In this document: positions 30,401-41,848 of the stretch, piece by piece
Layout of the letters: each line of letters begins with the position of its first letter
Position numbering within the stretch: position 1 is the stretch's first letter
Assembly: GCA_002917775.1 (NCBI GenBank)
Contig: KZ627150.1
Location: 1,015,801 to 1,079,800, forward strand
DNA length: 64,000 bases
Direction: 5' to 3'
Origin: Glaciozyma antarctica PI12
Lineage: Eukaryota; Basidiomycota; Microbotryomycetes; Kriegeriales; Camptobasidiaceae
The notes under the pieces: generated by a model
Seen by the model: the letters and a program-made list of their open reading frames with translations, nothing else
Databases searched by the model: none
Told to the model about the DNA's origin: nothing
Program-made: the position numbers and the translations under genes

Positions 30401-31832
30401 GAGTTCGGTCGCGGCTCTCCTTGGCTTCATCAGCACGTTCCACGAGATGAGCGATCAGCCCAAGTGGAAGAAGGGCATTGCCGGCGTGCGTTCCTTTCCT
30501 CTTCCTCCTTTCGAACGACACTGACGCTTCAGTACTCATAGGCGAGCCTTCAGGCGAACGTTGGTCAGCTCGCGGCTGCTGTTCTCCCCGACATTATCTC
30601 GATGTGGGAAACTGAGGACGAGAGGGACGTCGTAAACGAGCTCTGCAACAGCTTCTCGGCTGCGCTCATGGTCGTCGGCCCCGCCCTCATCGTTCCCAGC
30701 TGTGCGTGCACTTTCTCCGATCCTCAGTCGTTCCGAGACTGACGAACTTGGCACGAACGCAGACATCGAGCCTATCTGCAACCACCTCGACTCGATCCTC
30801 AAGCGCACCGCCGCGTGCCAGATCGACGACGACGCCGATGGAGAAGTCGTCGCTTCTGGAGACCAGTCCGAGTACGATGCCGCCCTCATCAGCTCCGCCT
30901 GCGACCTCGTCGGCACGCTCGCTAGCGTTCTCGGAGCCGATTTCGCTCAGCTCTTCCCTACCTTCCTTCCCGCCATGGCTCAGTACTACGTGCGTCTTCT
31001 CTCTCGAGCTCGTTTCGCTGTCGTGCAGAAACTGACGTCGAACGCGATCGCAGGACCTCGAGCGCTCGACCGGCGACCGCTCGACCGCCATCGGATCCCT
31101 CGCCGAGATCGTCAACGGCATGGACACCGGCGTCACTCCCTTCACCGACAGCCTCTTCCCCCTCTTCCTCCGCTCCCTCGGCGACCCCGAAGCCGAGGTC
31201 CAGAGCAACGGCGCCTTCGCGATGGGTTCCCTCATCCTCCACTCCCAGACCGACCTCAGCTCTCAGTACCTCACCGTCCTCGGAGCGCTACACCCTCTTT
31301 TCGAGGCCAACACTCCCAATGGACCTGCGCGGAGAGATAACGCGCGCGATAACGCGTGCGGAGCCGTTGCTCGCATGATCCTTAAGAACGTCGAGGCTGT
31401 GCCCCTTGAGCAGGTTCGTCGTTACCACCTTACGTGGGCGCGGACTCGTGCTGATCTGTTCCTTCTCGCGCGCAGGTCCTTCCCATCTTCCTCCAGGCTC
31501 TTCCCCTGAAACGCGACTTTGCCGAGTCCGAGAAGACCGTGAGTCGGCCTTACTTCTATGGAGACTTGTTCTGACTCCTCCCTTGCGCGTAGTTCGATGC
31601 TCTTTTCGCCCTCTTCCGCGCCAACAACCCCCTCGTCCTCCAAAACCTCGATCACCTCCTCAACGTGTTCCAGCACGCGCTCGCCTCGCTCTCAACGGGC
31701 TTCTACCCCGAATCCGACGACGCTCAGCTCACCGAGGAGACGCGGAACCAGCTCGTCGAGCTCCTCAAGGCTATCAACGCGAGCCAGCCCGACAAGATTG
31801 CCGCGGCGGGTCTTCAGGCTTTCCTTCAATAG
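27457..31832 (+). CDS. KAP123: Karyopherin beta, Kap123/importin-4-type
   Basis: HEAT-repeat nuclear import receptor that carries ribosomal proteins and histones through the nuclear pore. The first exon encodes only MAAN, followed by short exons; one intron is unusually long for this window (about 27798-28064). HEAT repeats run throughout, including ATVQLNTKFYVDAQCVPSL, VRQLSLVELRKRVTAKKSKQ, FKLIGETETQRSACVALDCL and KECSYIFFAVISRVYAEEFA. The acidic loop typical of Kap123 is present (ADSDDDDDFEDIDEDIDSDD, about 30170-30230). The C-terminus is KIAAAGLQAFLQ with stop TAG at 31830. Length is about 1,100 residues, as expected. Codon use is the most biased in the window, consistent with high expression. 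Confidence 0.93.
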
Positions 31833-31891
31833 ATTTTCTCCTCGTTTCTCCTCTCTCACCTAGTTCTCTCCACCTTTTGATTCTAGTCGCA

Positions 31892-31936
31892 TCCCCCCCC
31901 TCCCCCCCAACCCCCCCAACCCCCCCAACCCCCACA
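31892..31936. repeat. C-rich simple repeat
   Basis: Runs of six to eight C separated by T or AA, just 60 bases downstream of the Kap123 stop. The minus strand is G-rich with four or more G-runs and could form a G-quadruplex (inference). Confidence 0.8.
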
Positions 31937-32059
31937 CAATACCCCCTCATTAGTTCTTGTTCTGCCCCAATGCTACGCGTTGGAGCCTCTGTCGTTGTTC
32001 GAGAGCGAGAGAGAGATTTCGGAATTCTAGTTTCGCTTCGTCGTTCGTCCCCGTGGCGC

Positions 32060-32939
32060 TTACGTGCGATCAGGGCGGCTTGTGAGGAACCGCTTGTCGG
32101 CGTAGAGGTCCTGCTTGCGGGCTCGGGGGAGGCGATGCCGGGATGTCGAAGAGGGGAGGAGTGGGGATGTCGAAGGAGAGGAGTTGAACGGGGGAAGCTT
32201 CCTCTTGCTCTCGTTCTGGTTCTGGTTCGAAAAGGCCGTACGTCGAGCTGGATAACCGTGCTTGTCGGTGTATAAGAAAGCGGTGTCGTTCGTGGGAGGA
32301 ATCGGGTGGCGACATCGCGGATCGAAGTCCTTCACGAGGAGAGTTTGAGGGCGAAGCTCTTCGCCACCTCCCCTTTACCTTCGTATAGACCGCAAGAACG
32401 CTGGATAGATAATGTGCGCTATCCGTAGCGATGGTGGAAGAGCAGGAATTGATTCTTCGCTCGGGCTTCGCAGTCGAATTCGGGTCCGAGGAGGACCTCT
32501 CCTGCGAACAAAACAACGAGTCGCGCTACAAGCTTCGCGTGGAGATAATGGAGCGGTTGTTGGGGAATCAGTTTGAGTTGTCGGAAAGCAGGAACGTGTA
32601 GCTAGGCTACAAGAACACGAAGCGGCAGCAAGAGATGAGAGCGATCCTGGTCCTCAGAGGCGAGGAGCGGCTAAAGCGAGAGCGCATGTCCACAGTTTGC
32701 TCGCGAAGCAGTCGTGATCCGTTCCCTGGGTTCTCAGCGACTCTCCAAGCAGGAATCTCTGAAGTGGTCGAGGAGGTACTAGCCGCGCGAAGGAGGTCGG
32801 ACTTCGGTAGTTCCTGCGGCGAGAATCTGTGGGTGAGAAGCAGGAGACAAGCAGCGTATCTTCGCCACCTTTTCGAAGCGCGCAGGACCTGGGAGAAGAG
32901 CAGCATCTCGTCGGGGGTCGTGTTGAAGGAGAGGTCCAT
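32060..32939 (-). CDS. Possible small multi-exon gene, product unknown
   Basis: Several exon-like stretches on the minus strand have the G/C-ending codon use of real genes here, but the splicing could not be resolved. The first begins at ATG 32939 (MDLSFNTTPDEMLLFSQVLR). The second lies near 32430-32515 (VLLGPEFDCEARAKNQFLLF). The third, near 32060-32365, reads GGEELRPQTLLVKDFDPR, CRHPIPPTNDTAFLYTDKHG and ends LTSRPDRT then TAA. No family is recognised. Opposite it on the plus strand is a 56-residue open frame (ATG 32431, MVEEQELILRSGFAVEFG, stop 32601) that also looks codon-biased, so which strand is coding is uncertain. Confidence 0.3.
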
Positions 32940-33133
32940 CAACGGTATAGGGAGGTCGACGACCCGCCGCGGCGAGCAGGGAGCTGCTAGCGCGGAGTTC
33001 TACACGCGCTGTGCAAGCAATTCCGGGAGAGACGAGCAGAGTGAGCTGGTGGGAGGGAACAGAGCTTGGTCGGCGCGGAGGAAGAGCAGCTTCGCGACGT
33101 CGCCTCTCTTCCTCCTCCATACACCTCTCGCAA

Positions 33134-34397
33134 ATGGCCAAGATCAACAGCCTCGCCTTCTGGGTGCTCTCCTTCCTGTTCGTGGCATCCTCGCTCGCCG
33201 TCAAGGGCCCTGTCATCACCAACAAGGTCCGTGTCGTGGCAGCTCTCCTCCTCCAGATCCTGGCGTTCCTTGCTCACACCTCCTCTTCAACAGGTCTTCT
33301 TTGACATTGAGCACGGAGGACGGTGAGTTCGTTCCCCTCTCTGCTCCTGCTTGAGCTGACGTAGACGGGCAGGCCTATGGGCCGCATCGTTATTGGACTC
33401 TACGGCAAGACTGTCCCCAAGACGGCTGAGAACTTCAGGTGCGTACATAAGGTGCTTGAGAGGGTCGTGGAGCTAATGCGCTCGTGCTGCAGGGCTCTCG
33501 CGACTGGAGAGAAGGGATTCGGATACGCTGGATCAAGCTTCCACCGTGTCATCAAGTCCTGTGCGTCTCCCGCCTCTTCCGCACTCCTGCTACGGTGCTG
33601 ATTCCGGTTTTGTGAACAGTCATGATCCAGGGTGGAGACTTCACGCGCGGAGATGGTGAGAGAACTTGACTTTTTGGCGTCCTGGCGAAGCTAACGTCCT
33701 CGCGCGTCCTAGGCACTGGAGGCAAGAGTATCTACGGTGACAAGTTCGCTGACGAGAAGTAAGGAGCTTCAAACGTGCGGCTGCCGTGGGGACGCGAGCT
33801 GACTGGCTATGGCGCCTCTGCAGCTTCAAGCTTCGCCACACTGGCGCTGGTGACTTGTCGATGGCCAACGCCGGACGCGACACGTTCGTCTCTCTTCTTA
33901 CCGCGTTCAAGTCGTTGTACTGACTTATAATTCAACAGCAACGGATCCCAGGTACTTTGGACGCCCCGGAGGATGTGAACGTCGCTGACCTCCCTCTTTC
34001 GCAATCAGTTCTTCATTACCACCATCCTCACCTCTTGGTTGGATGGAAAGCACGTCGTGTTTGGAAAAGTTATGGAGGGACTTGATGTGCGTCCATCCCG
34101 CTCTTGCTTGTCGTGCAGACCGCTGACGAGCCTCCTCACAGATTGTCTTCAAGGTCCGCTCCTTTCGGCTTTCGCTCGCTCACCTTCCAGATAGCTGACG
34201 AAGCCCTCGCAGATTGAGAACGTTGCCAAGGGCAGCGGAGACAAGCCCAAGGAGGCCGTCACCATCGCCGCATCCGGTACGCTCCTTCGCCCTCCATCGC
34301 AGGGCGAGAGACTGACACATTACCTCCAGGCGAGCTCGAGATTGAGCCCAGTCACGATTCGGAGGGTTCGCCCATCCCTCTCCGCGTTGAGTTGTAA
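33134..34397 (+). CDS. Secretory-pathway cyclophilin (peptidyl-prolyl cis-trans isomerase B-type)
   Basis: Catalyses proline isomerisation of secretory proteins in the ER lumen. The N-terminal signal peptide is [18 protein letters not shown]. The cyclophilin domain has [60 protein letters not shown] (catalytic FHRVI and QGGD present), [19 protein letters not shown] and [19 protein letters not shown]. The active-site Arg, Gln, Phe and Trp positions are intact. The C-terminal tail [12 protein letters not shown] is not a classic KDEL/HDEL signal, so retention may be by other means or the protein may be secreted. About nine small exons; stop TAA at 34395. Confidence 0.93.
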
Positions 34398-34717
34398 GGG
34401 GTGCTTACCCCCTTACCTCCGCCAGACCGGGACTTGCTGTGATCTTGGCTCAGCGGTCGAGGAGAGGACACTGGAATCATTTATCGGTTTCCGCTCCTTC
34501 TTTCCGCTTGAGCAGTGTTTCCAGAGGTTATCCTGTGCCATCTACTGCTACGAATTCCGTCTTGCGGCCAGAGATCTGCGAGCAGCCGCGAGAGGCTCGA
34601 ATGAAAAGACGCAGGCGCCGTTCGACTCCTCTTCCCTTCCTCTCTCTCCGCGCCCTCACGACACTCTCACCCCTCGCCTGGAACTACCACGGACGTCTAT
34701 CTCGACTCGTCAACTCG
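34398..34717. promoter_or_regulatory. Intergenic, cyclophilin 3' UTR and AVT promoter
   Basis: About 320 bases without a codon-biased frame. No specific sites recognised. Confidence 0.4.
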
Positions 34718-36815
34718 ATGACAGTCCCGTATCAGCCAATCGCGGCTACCGCAGGCCCCTCTCGCCCCCTTCCAGCCGACGTTGAAGGAGCTCCCTTACT
34801 CGGCGACCGGAGAGAAGGGCCCTTGAAGGCAGGTGGAAGGCAAGGGAAGGCTACTATGATGAGCTGCGTTGCCAATCTGTGCGTCCTCAGCTCCCTCCTG
34901 GCCTCACCACGTGCTGACCTCTTGCCGCGCATGCAGGGAGAATACGATTTTGGGGACTGGGAGTGCGTCCGAAGAGCTTTGCTGGGGAGGGAAGGATAGC
35001 TGACGGTGCTCTCTGTGCAGTGCTGGCGATGCCTCACGCAAGTCCCGCCCCGCTCATGCTCTGCGGAAGGAGCTGACTCGCCTTCCCACTCCTACAGGCT
35101 TTCGCTTCCGGTGGACTTCTACCAGGAATTGTGACGGTGTGCTGGTGCGGAGTGACAGCTGCTCTGGGGCTGTACTTTCTCTCCCGCTGTGCGGCCCAGG
35201 CACCTCACCGCGCGGCGTCGTTTGGCGCTCTCTCGAAGCTCACGTTTCCGAAGCTGGGGCGCGTTTTTGATGCCTGCATCTTTCTCAAGTGCTACGGTGT
35301 GTCAATATCGTACCTGTGAGTCCTGGTACAGGCGTAGGAGGGGGTGGAGCTAATGGATTGGCGGCAGTATCATTATTGGCGCCTTGTGCCCCCGAGTCGT
35401 GGTCTCGTTCGCTCCCAACGCACCCGAGTGGCTACTGGACCGACGCGTGTGGATCCTCGCTTCGATGTGTGTGCTGTGTCCTATCGCATTCCTGCGCAAG
35501 CTCGATAGCTTGAAGTGGATCAGCTACGTCGCACTATCCGCCGTTGCGAACCTAGTGCGTCTTTTCCTCCTCCCAAGGATAGTCGCTGATTTGAGCTCCT
35601 CATCGCAGATCTTCGTGGTCATCTACAAGTTCTTCGACTCCACGGGCATGCCCTCGCACCCTCCGGTCCAGTTAATCAACATCTCCCCGGCCTTCATTAG
35701 CAGCCTGCCAGTTCAAGTGCGCGCTTCGCTCCCTGCCTTCGCTTCGTTGGTCTCATCGCAGCTTGCCTGTGCAGATCTTTGCGTACACCTGCGCTCAGAA
35801 CATCTTCAGCGTGCACAACGAGCTCGAGGATGTACGCATGCTGTCTTTCAGAGCCGCGGCCTGAGCTAATGCTTCGCACAGAACACTCAAACGCGACTGA
35901 ACAAAGTCATCGGGACCTCGATTGGCTCAGCCACGTTTATTTGTGAGTCTTCACTCACGTATGGCGTCTGCCGACTGCTAAACCCCATCGCAGACCTGCT
36001 GCTGGGAATCTTGGGGTTCTTGACGTTCGGGTCGGCTGTTGGGAGCAACATCATCGAGTGAGTCCCGCCTGTACGTTTAGGTACCCTCGCTCACGACGTC
36101 CGACCCGCAGAGCCTATCCCAAGTCACCCCTCGTCGTCCTCTGCCAAGCCGGCATTGTGCTCCTAGTCGTCTTCAGCTACCCTCTCCAGCTCCACCCCTG
36201 CCGCGCTTCTCTCGACAAGGTCCTTGCGGGAAACTCGTGCAGTGAGGAGGAGGAGCTGGACGAGCATGGGCATACGACTGACGAGATTCAGATCCCGCGA
36301 TTCGTGGTCGAGACGGCCTTTATCCTTCTCACGACTTTTATCATCTCTCTCTTCGTCGACAAGCTGGAGACTGTCCTCGGGTACGTTTCTCTCCATTCGC
36401 AGCTTCCCGCGCGCCTACTGACCTTGTCTCCTCGCACAGATTCGTCGGAGCCACAGGCAGCACCACCATCTCCTTCATCCTCCCCGCCCTCTTCTGCAAG
36501 TCCCCCTTCCCCTCTCCTCTCCCTAACCTAACGCCCTCCACGCAGTCCTCGCCCTCTTCCAGCACTCTGAATCATCCCGCAAAGATCGCTCCCTCCGCCT
36601 CGTCGCCGTCGCTCTCCTCGCCTGGGGCGTCGTCGTCATGGTCGTCTCCCTTTCTCTCAACATCTGTACGTCCCTCGTTCTCGTTCCAGCTGCAGTAGCT
36701 GACCCTTTCTTCACGCGCAGATCACCTCATGCATCAGCCTGAAGTGGGGAGTTTAGAAGTCCTCGGGATCTTGGGGGGCAAGGAGATCCCTCTCTCCGAA
36801 GCTGGAGGCTTGTAA
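34718..36815 (+). CDS. Vacuolar amino-acid transporter, AVT/AAAP family
   Basis: Proton-coupled amino-acid transporter, probably of the vacuolar membrane. It starts MTVPYQPIAATAGPSRPL. The first conserved helix is SCVANLENTILGTGMLAMPH (split by two introns near 34880-35020), then AFASGGLLPGIVTVCWCGVT. Eleven or so membrane segments follow, including VWILASMCVLCPIAFLRKL, IFAYTCAQNIFSVHNELED (a well conserved AAAP element), IGTSIGSATFIYLLLGILGF and FVVETAFILLTTFIISLFVD. The final helix is LVAVALLAWGVVVMVVSLSL, and the protein ends EAGGL with TAA at 36813. The GTGMLAMPHA motif is most like the Avt5/6/7 group; that subgrouping is tentative. It converges on the DnaJ gene 105 bases away. Confidence 0.87.
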
Positions 36816-36920
36816 ACCGAATAGACACTCTTAGAACTCATACTAGCTTTCGACAATCGAACGAGAAATCCAGTCTATTACGAGGAAGCGAGGTACTAAA
36901 TACTGCGAAGAACGAAGCCA

Positions 36921-38846
36921 CTAAAGGGCAGGACTAACGGGAGGGGTCGCCTTCTTCCCCTTGCCATTCTTTTCCTTGCGCTTCCGCGCCGCTTCAGCCA
37001 CCATCCTGCGTCGTATTGTCAGTAGACGAGGGAGCAGGAAAGCTGGAAGAGAACGAACCTCTCCATCTCGCGACGCTCGGTGTCGGTCTCGTCGGCGGTG
37101 ACGGACTTGAGGATCGCACCAGTGAGAAGGATAGCCTGTGAGAGGGGAGGAGGTAAGCCTGTGTTGAAAGAGGAGGGGGAGGAACGGACCTTGGCGCGGT
37201 TCATGAGAGTCGCGTCGGTTACTGAGGGATCCTCCTTGGTGAGAACTGGGTGCGAAGGGGGGTCAGGACTGCTCGCCACGGCGCAAGGTTCGACGTACCA
37301 GCATCGACAACGGAACGTAGGACCGTCGAGAGCTCAAACTTGGATCCCTTCCACGCGACGAGAAGCAGCTGCGATACGCGCATCAGCAAAGCGCCTCGCT
37401 CACCCTTCCAAAAAACTCACCTTGCCCGAAAGGTCCGCCTCGATATTCTTCATCTCCTCCTGATCCAGCTCTCCCTTCGCCTGCCTCTTCTCCATATCCT
37501 CCATCGCACTCTTGACGTCCAACCCGACCGACAAGAAGCTCCATCCCTCCTTGAGCATCGTTCCCTTCTCCTTGACGCGGGACCACCAGCCTGGGACTCC
37601 GAGGATGTTGGATGACGCGCGGCGGTGGAGACGGATGTACTGCGAGGCTTTTTGCATGTAGACCTCGCCGATGAGGTTACAGATCTCTGCGCGCGCGTCG
37701 TTCGTCAGGTCGTGCTCCGAGAACGCTGGGGGAGGAAGGGACGTACCGACGCCAAAAGACTCCATCGCAAGGTCGGCAGTCTCCTCCCTGATCCTATCCG
37801 CATACCGCTTCGTCTCCGGATCCTCTGCGTCCCCCGGCTTGCTCGCCTCTACGAACGGCCTCACGCGATCCCTCAACTTCTGCGCAAGCGTACTAACGCG
37901 CTTCCTCTTCTCCTCCGCTCGCTCCTTCTGCATCTCATACATCTTCTCAGTCTCCTTCTGCTCCTCGAGCACCTTGGCCGCTTTCGCCTTCTTCTCGTTC
38001 GCAGCCGCTTCGCTCGCTACTGCGGCGGCCGAGGAGCCGGCGACGGAAGGTGGTGGGGAAGTGGCGGAAAAGGAGGAGGTCGAGGTGGTTGGGACGGCTT
38101 TGGAGGGGTAGGAATCGAGGTGGGCAGTCGACGAAGGGGGAGGGACGGCGGGGGTCTCTTCGAAGGAGGTGTGGTGGATCGTTCCTTGAGGAGCGACGGC
38201 GGGAATCGGAGAAGCGCCTTTAGCTTCCTCCTGCTCTGCCTGCGAAGCGACGCAGCCTTGTAAGCAGCGAGCGAGCGAACCACCCACGAGAGCTCGCGAC
38301 GTACCTTTGCGATCTTCTCCTTCTCCTCCTCGCTCGCGCTCATCTCAAACGCCTTGCTCACATCCTTCCCCAACGAGATCTCCCCAATCCAATCCTCAAA
38401 CGCCTTTCCCCCAAACAGTTGGCTAAACAGCTCTCCAGGATCCGGCATCGCTCCCTCCCCTCCCGCCTCGACCGCCGACTTCTTCCCCTGCTTATTATAC
38501 ACCGCCCTCAGATTCCCATCCGACAGTACCCTGCTCTTCATCAGCTCCCCTCCCCAGCGTGGAGAGGAAGAAGGACTCACGCGTACGCCTCTGAAATATC
38601 CTGGAACTTGGCCGCCGCCGTAGGGTCTCCAACGTTCTTGTCCGGGTGCCACCTGATAGCAGCTTTCCTGTAAGCTTTCTTGATAGCTACCGCATCGGCA
38701 TCACCGCGTAGGTCTAGGATCTCGTCTGCGAGAGGGTCAGCGTGGAGGCGAGGTGGGAGCTGGGATGGCGGACAGTAGGACATGTCGACGATGGTTTCGC
38801 CGTCGGGGCCACGGTTGGCAGGTCCTGCTGGTGTTGGTTGTTCCAT
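36921..38846 (-). CDS. DnaJ-X domain co-chaperone
   Basis: Hsp40 that stimulates Hsp70; relatives with the DnaJ-X domain include yeast Caj1 and Djp1. The J domain is near the N-terminus: DEILDLRGDADAVAIKKAYR, AIRWHPDKNVGDPTAAAKF (HPD present, about 38640-38660), then FQDISEAYAVLSDGNLRAVY. FSQLFGGKAFEDWIGEISLG is the typical following segment. A long low-complexity Pro/Ser/Ala linker (38000-38220) precedes a coiled-coil rich in Lys/Glu (37870-38010) and the DnaJ-X region (ICNLIGEVYMQKASQYIRLH, 37630-37690). It ends KKATPPVSPAL with TAG at 36921-36923. The frame is open 13 codons upstream through a TTG; the first ATG is used. Djp1 acts in peroxisomal import and Caj1 in membrane quality control; which applies here is unknown. 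Confidence 0.88.
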
Positions 38847-39222
38847 ATCGTCGTCGTCGTCGTCGTGTTGAGAGGGAGGAGCCAAGCCCGAGGAAGCTGA
38901 GGCGGTGACGAGGGCTGCTACCGAGCTCAGTAGTACCTCCCCTTCTGCTCTCCCTGCGATCGCTTGCGAAGTGATCTCTGGAGTTGCAGGTTCTCCTTTG
39001 CTTCAAACGAGTGGACTCGCTGAATCCCGGCCTTCGTCCCAGCACAACGCACCACACCTTGCGAAGCTTCGCACCTCGGCTATCCTAGCGAGCTCCTTCC
39101 CAGCGAGCTGCGAGCTCCCACCATCTCGTTCCATCACTCACTGCATCACAAGACAGCCCGAAAACGTTGCTCTAATACACCCGCACCAACGACGACCGCC
39201 TGCCCCTTTCGCCCGTACTGTC
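38847..39222. other. Intergenic, DnaJ-X promoter and methyltransferase 3' UTR
   Basis: About 375 bases. The short GAC-repeat just upstream of the DnaJ-X ATG (CGTCGTCGTCGTCG) is the only simple repeat. No gene is seen. Confidence 0.45.
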
Positions 39223-40793
39223 TACTCCTTATGCTCCCTCCTCGGCGCGGGCACATGACCCAGTAGCGGGTTCTTGCGAGATCTACGACCGAATCATCAG
39301 TCTCGCTCGCAAACAGGAGGGCGAACAGAAAGGGAAAAGGAGGGAGAGAACGTACCGGGTGTTGATGAAGCTGTACCTGCGATACGGAAGGAGGTCAGAC
39401 CCGCCGAGAGCAAGGAGGGGAGGCACGTACTCGCTGTAAAACATCCCCACGAAACGAACCTGCGTACGAACTGGTCAGCGCGCGCGCGAAAGAGGGGAGG
39501 AGGAGAGGCGTACGGTCGGCATATTGAGTTCGTGGTGGAATGCTCGCAGTCCTGCGTTCTCGAGTAGCTGCCACCTAACGCACGAATGAGCGAGGAGGTG
39601 GAAGAGAACGAAGAGGAACGCACCATTCGGCGAATTGAGGGACCGTCATGGGGACTCCTCCGACTTTGGTGTGGAGCTGCGAGATGTTAGCGGTAGCGAG
39701 CGCGGCTGGAGGAGTGGACGAACCTCGATCTGCATCTGTCCGAAAGGTAGCTCGCCGTCTGAGATCATGAAGTCCTCGATGACTGGGGGCGCACGTTAGC
39801 TGTCGCTCGTTCGAACGGCGAGAGCAACGCACTGTTGGGGATGACGCTCCATTCGGCGGTCTCGATATCAATCTTGAAGATGTCAATAAAGTCGTGCCCA
39901 TTCTTCTCCATGAGCGCCTTGAGCGTGTACATCGGCGGCTTCGTCTCCGTCGTCGTCACGTCCCCGAGTCCATAGCGGAAGAAGTGGGCGCGAGATTTGT
40001 ACGCTGCGACAGGAGCGACTTGTGGACCCCATTCGTCGACGGAGAGGTCGTATCCGTAGCTGTGGAAGCTGCGGGTGAGCTCCTGTTGGAAGAAGACTGC
40101 GGGTCGTGAGGGGACTCACATTTGCACGCCAGGGAACCGGTCCAGCATCTCCTGCTCAAACGAGCTCTCGTGGTCCACGCCTGCACTGCCGTTAGCCATA
40201 CCCCACGTCTTCGCGAGAGAGAACGCACCGATGGAGTAGATGACAGCGTCCTTGCCTCGAGGTCCCAACGTCTCAGCGCCACAGATCCACTTGCCTCCGT
40301 CTCCAAGGCTTCCAATCCTCTCCACGCTATGCGGGCAGTTGTACGCAGGGATGAACTGCGCGTCGGAGTCAGCTGTAGCTCACGAACCCGAGAAGCCGGA
40401 GCTCGACGACGCCAAGTCGCGACCTCCTCGTCTCCCCGGCTCTCTCTCGGAGCGACAGGAGAAAGTACTCACCATATCCCAAACCGTATACCTCCCATCT
40501 CCCTCCTGAGAAACCTGCGCCATCCCTCCCATCTTCTTGAACCACGCCAACCGCCTCTTAACCGACGCTCTCCAAATGCCCTCACTCTCCCTCAGTTTCA
40601 ACTGGAGAAACTCTCCTCCTACTACTCCGTGGGAAGAGAGGGAGGAGCCGTAGGGTGAGGAGAAGGAGGGGGAGGAGAGGAGGTACCAGAGGGAGACGAG
40701 GGTGCACAATGCGATTACCCCAGCCGGCACAATCTGCCGTGGACTCAGCTGGGAGAGTTGGGCGAGAAAGTCCTTTTGGTTGCCTGGTCCCAT
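39223..40793 (-). CDS. Membrane-anchored methyltransferase-like protein (Methyltransf_22 / METTL24-type)
   Basis: Likely a Golgi or ER type II membrane protein with a methyltransferase fold; the substrate is unknown. The N-terminal anchor is PAGVIALCTLVSLWYLLSS (about 40690-40745). The domain motifs in order are FIPAYNCPHSVERIGSLGDG, GKWICGAETLGPRGKDAVIY with SIG, DHESSFEQEMLDRFPGVQIY, YDLSVDEWGPQ, FIDIFKIDIETAEWSVIPN and FMISDGELPFGQMQIELHT. It ends HVPAPRREHKE with TAG at 39223. The series GGKWIC, YSIG and KIDIE/AEW fits Pfam Methyltransf_22, related to FkbM enzymes. A longer frame begins at GTG; the ATG at 40793 (MGPGNQKDFLAQLSQ) is used. It is divergent from the complex I gene. Confidence 0.8.
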
Positions 40794-41124
40794 CGTGTTG
40801 GCCTGTTCGGTGGGAGGGCAGGTGCGGGGGAGGAAAGGCTCCACGTCGAGATCTCGAGAGCGGTTGCGTCGAGGCCCGCCGAAAATCGTCTTTTGTTTGG
40901 CTCAATTTCGAGTGGGTTAAAAACAACTCTGCTAAGTTTACTCGCTCGTACTCATTGCAGTTCTACCGAATACGGAGGAGAAAGAAGGAAGAGAAAAGAT
41001 AAAGTAACCCCCGTTTAATTGAGAGACTACTAAATTAGTAGTCAACCGACTTCGCCTGCCCTCCTCCAGCCAGGCCTCTCCCAGCCCGACTCCGCCCCTC
41101 CAGCAAACGACGACGACGACGACG
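40794..41124. promoter_or_regulatory. Divergent promoter, methyltransferase / complex I subunit
   Basis: About 330 bases with an AT-rich centre (40,975-41,040, including TTTAATTGAG and ACTAAATTAGTAGT), then a run of GAC triplets just before the complex I ATG. Confidence 0.45.
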
Positions 41125-41848
41125 ATGCTTTCAATCTCAAAACTCTCCTCCCCAGCCAAGCGAATCGCTTCCTCAATCGCAACAGCTCCAGGGCGTCGAG
41201 CTTCCTCTCACGGTCCTCACTACCACCAACCCTCGGGCTACCTCTTTGGAGAGAAGGTGCGTCCGTCTCCCCAGCCTGCTTAGGGTTCAGAAAGAGTGGG
41301 GAGAAGTCCCAGAAGCAGGCTTTGAGACCCGACGCGCGGAGGAGGAAGGCCGGGGAGGGCTTACCACCGAAGAGCCCCCACCGTCCTCTCCCCTCCCGTC
41401 CTGCCGCGCACCTCGCACTCCCCCTTCCAAAGGAAACTAGATAAGAGCTCGCACTAACCCCTTGCCTCCACACAGCCTCCTCCAGCCGGTCCGCCCTCTC
41501 CATCCCCTCCCGATCCCACCCACTAACCTTCCCTCCTCCCTCCCTCCGCTCGCAGGACAAGCCCGCATCAAGGGAGACTGGGAGAACATCTACTACTGGG
41601 GAATGGGTGGAGGAATGGCACTCGCCGCCGTGATGATCTACTACAAGCCTGATACGAGGTACGTCCCTTCCCTTTCCTCGCTCGCTTGGAGGAGGTGCTG
41701 ATGCGTTTGGGGGCAGTTTGGAGAGCTGGGCGAAGAAGGAGGCGGAGAAGAGGATGGCGGAGAAGGGGGAGACGGTGAGTCCGTTTGTTTTGTGTGGTCA
41801 GGGGAGGAGCTGATGTGGATTCGGCAGCCGACGTACGTCAAGTCATAA
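41125..41848 (+). CDS. NADH:ubiquinone oxidoreductase (complex I) ESSS/NDUFB11-type subunit
   Basis: Accessory single-pass subunit of the membrane arm of mitochondrial complex I. It starts MLSISKLSSPAKRIASSIA, an Arg/Ser-rich mitochondrial presequence. Then come PHYHQPSGYLFGEKPPPAGQ and DWENIYYWGMGGGMALAAVM (membrane helix about 41580-41640), then IYYKPDTSLESWAKKEAEKR, ending PTYVKS with TAA at 41846. About 110 residues in six exons. One exon is only 13 bases (PPPA plus a split codon), which automatic gene finders can miss. The pattern GYLFGEKPPP, WENIYYWGM and YYKPDTS is characteristic of fungal ESSS subunits. Confidence 0.85.

Noticed and set aside
29460-30539. 359-codon minus-strand open frame
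   Set aside because: Shadow of the strongly biased KAP123 exons; Glu/Gly/Leu-rich with no motif.
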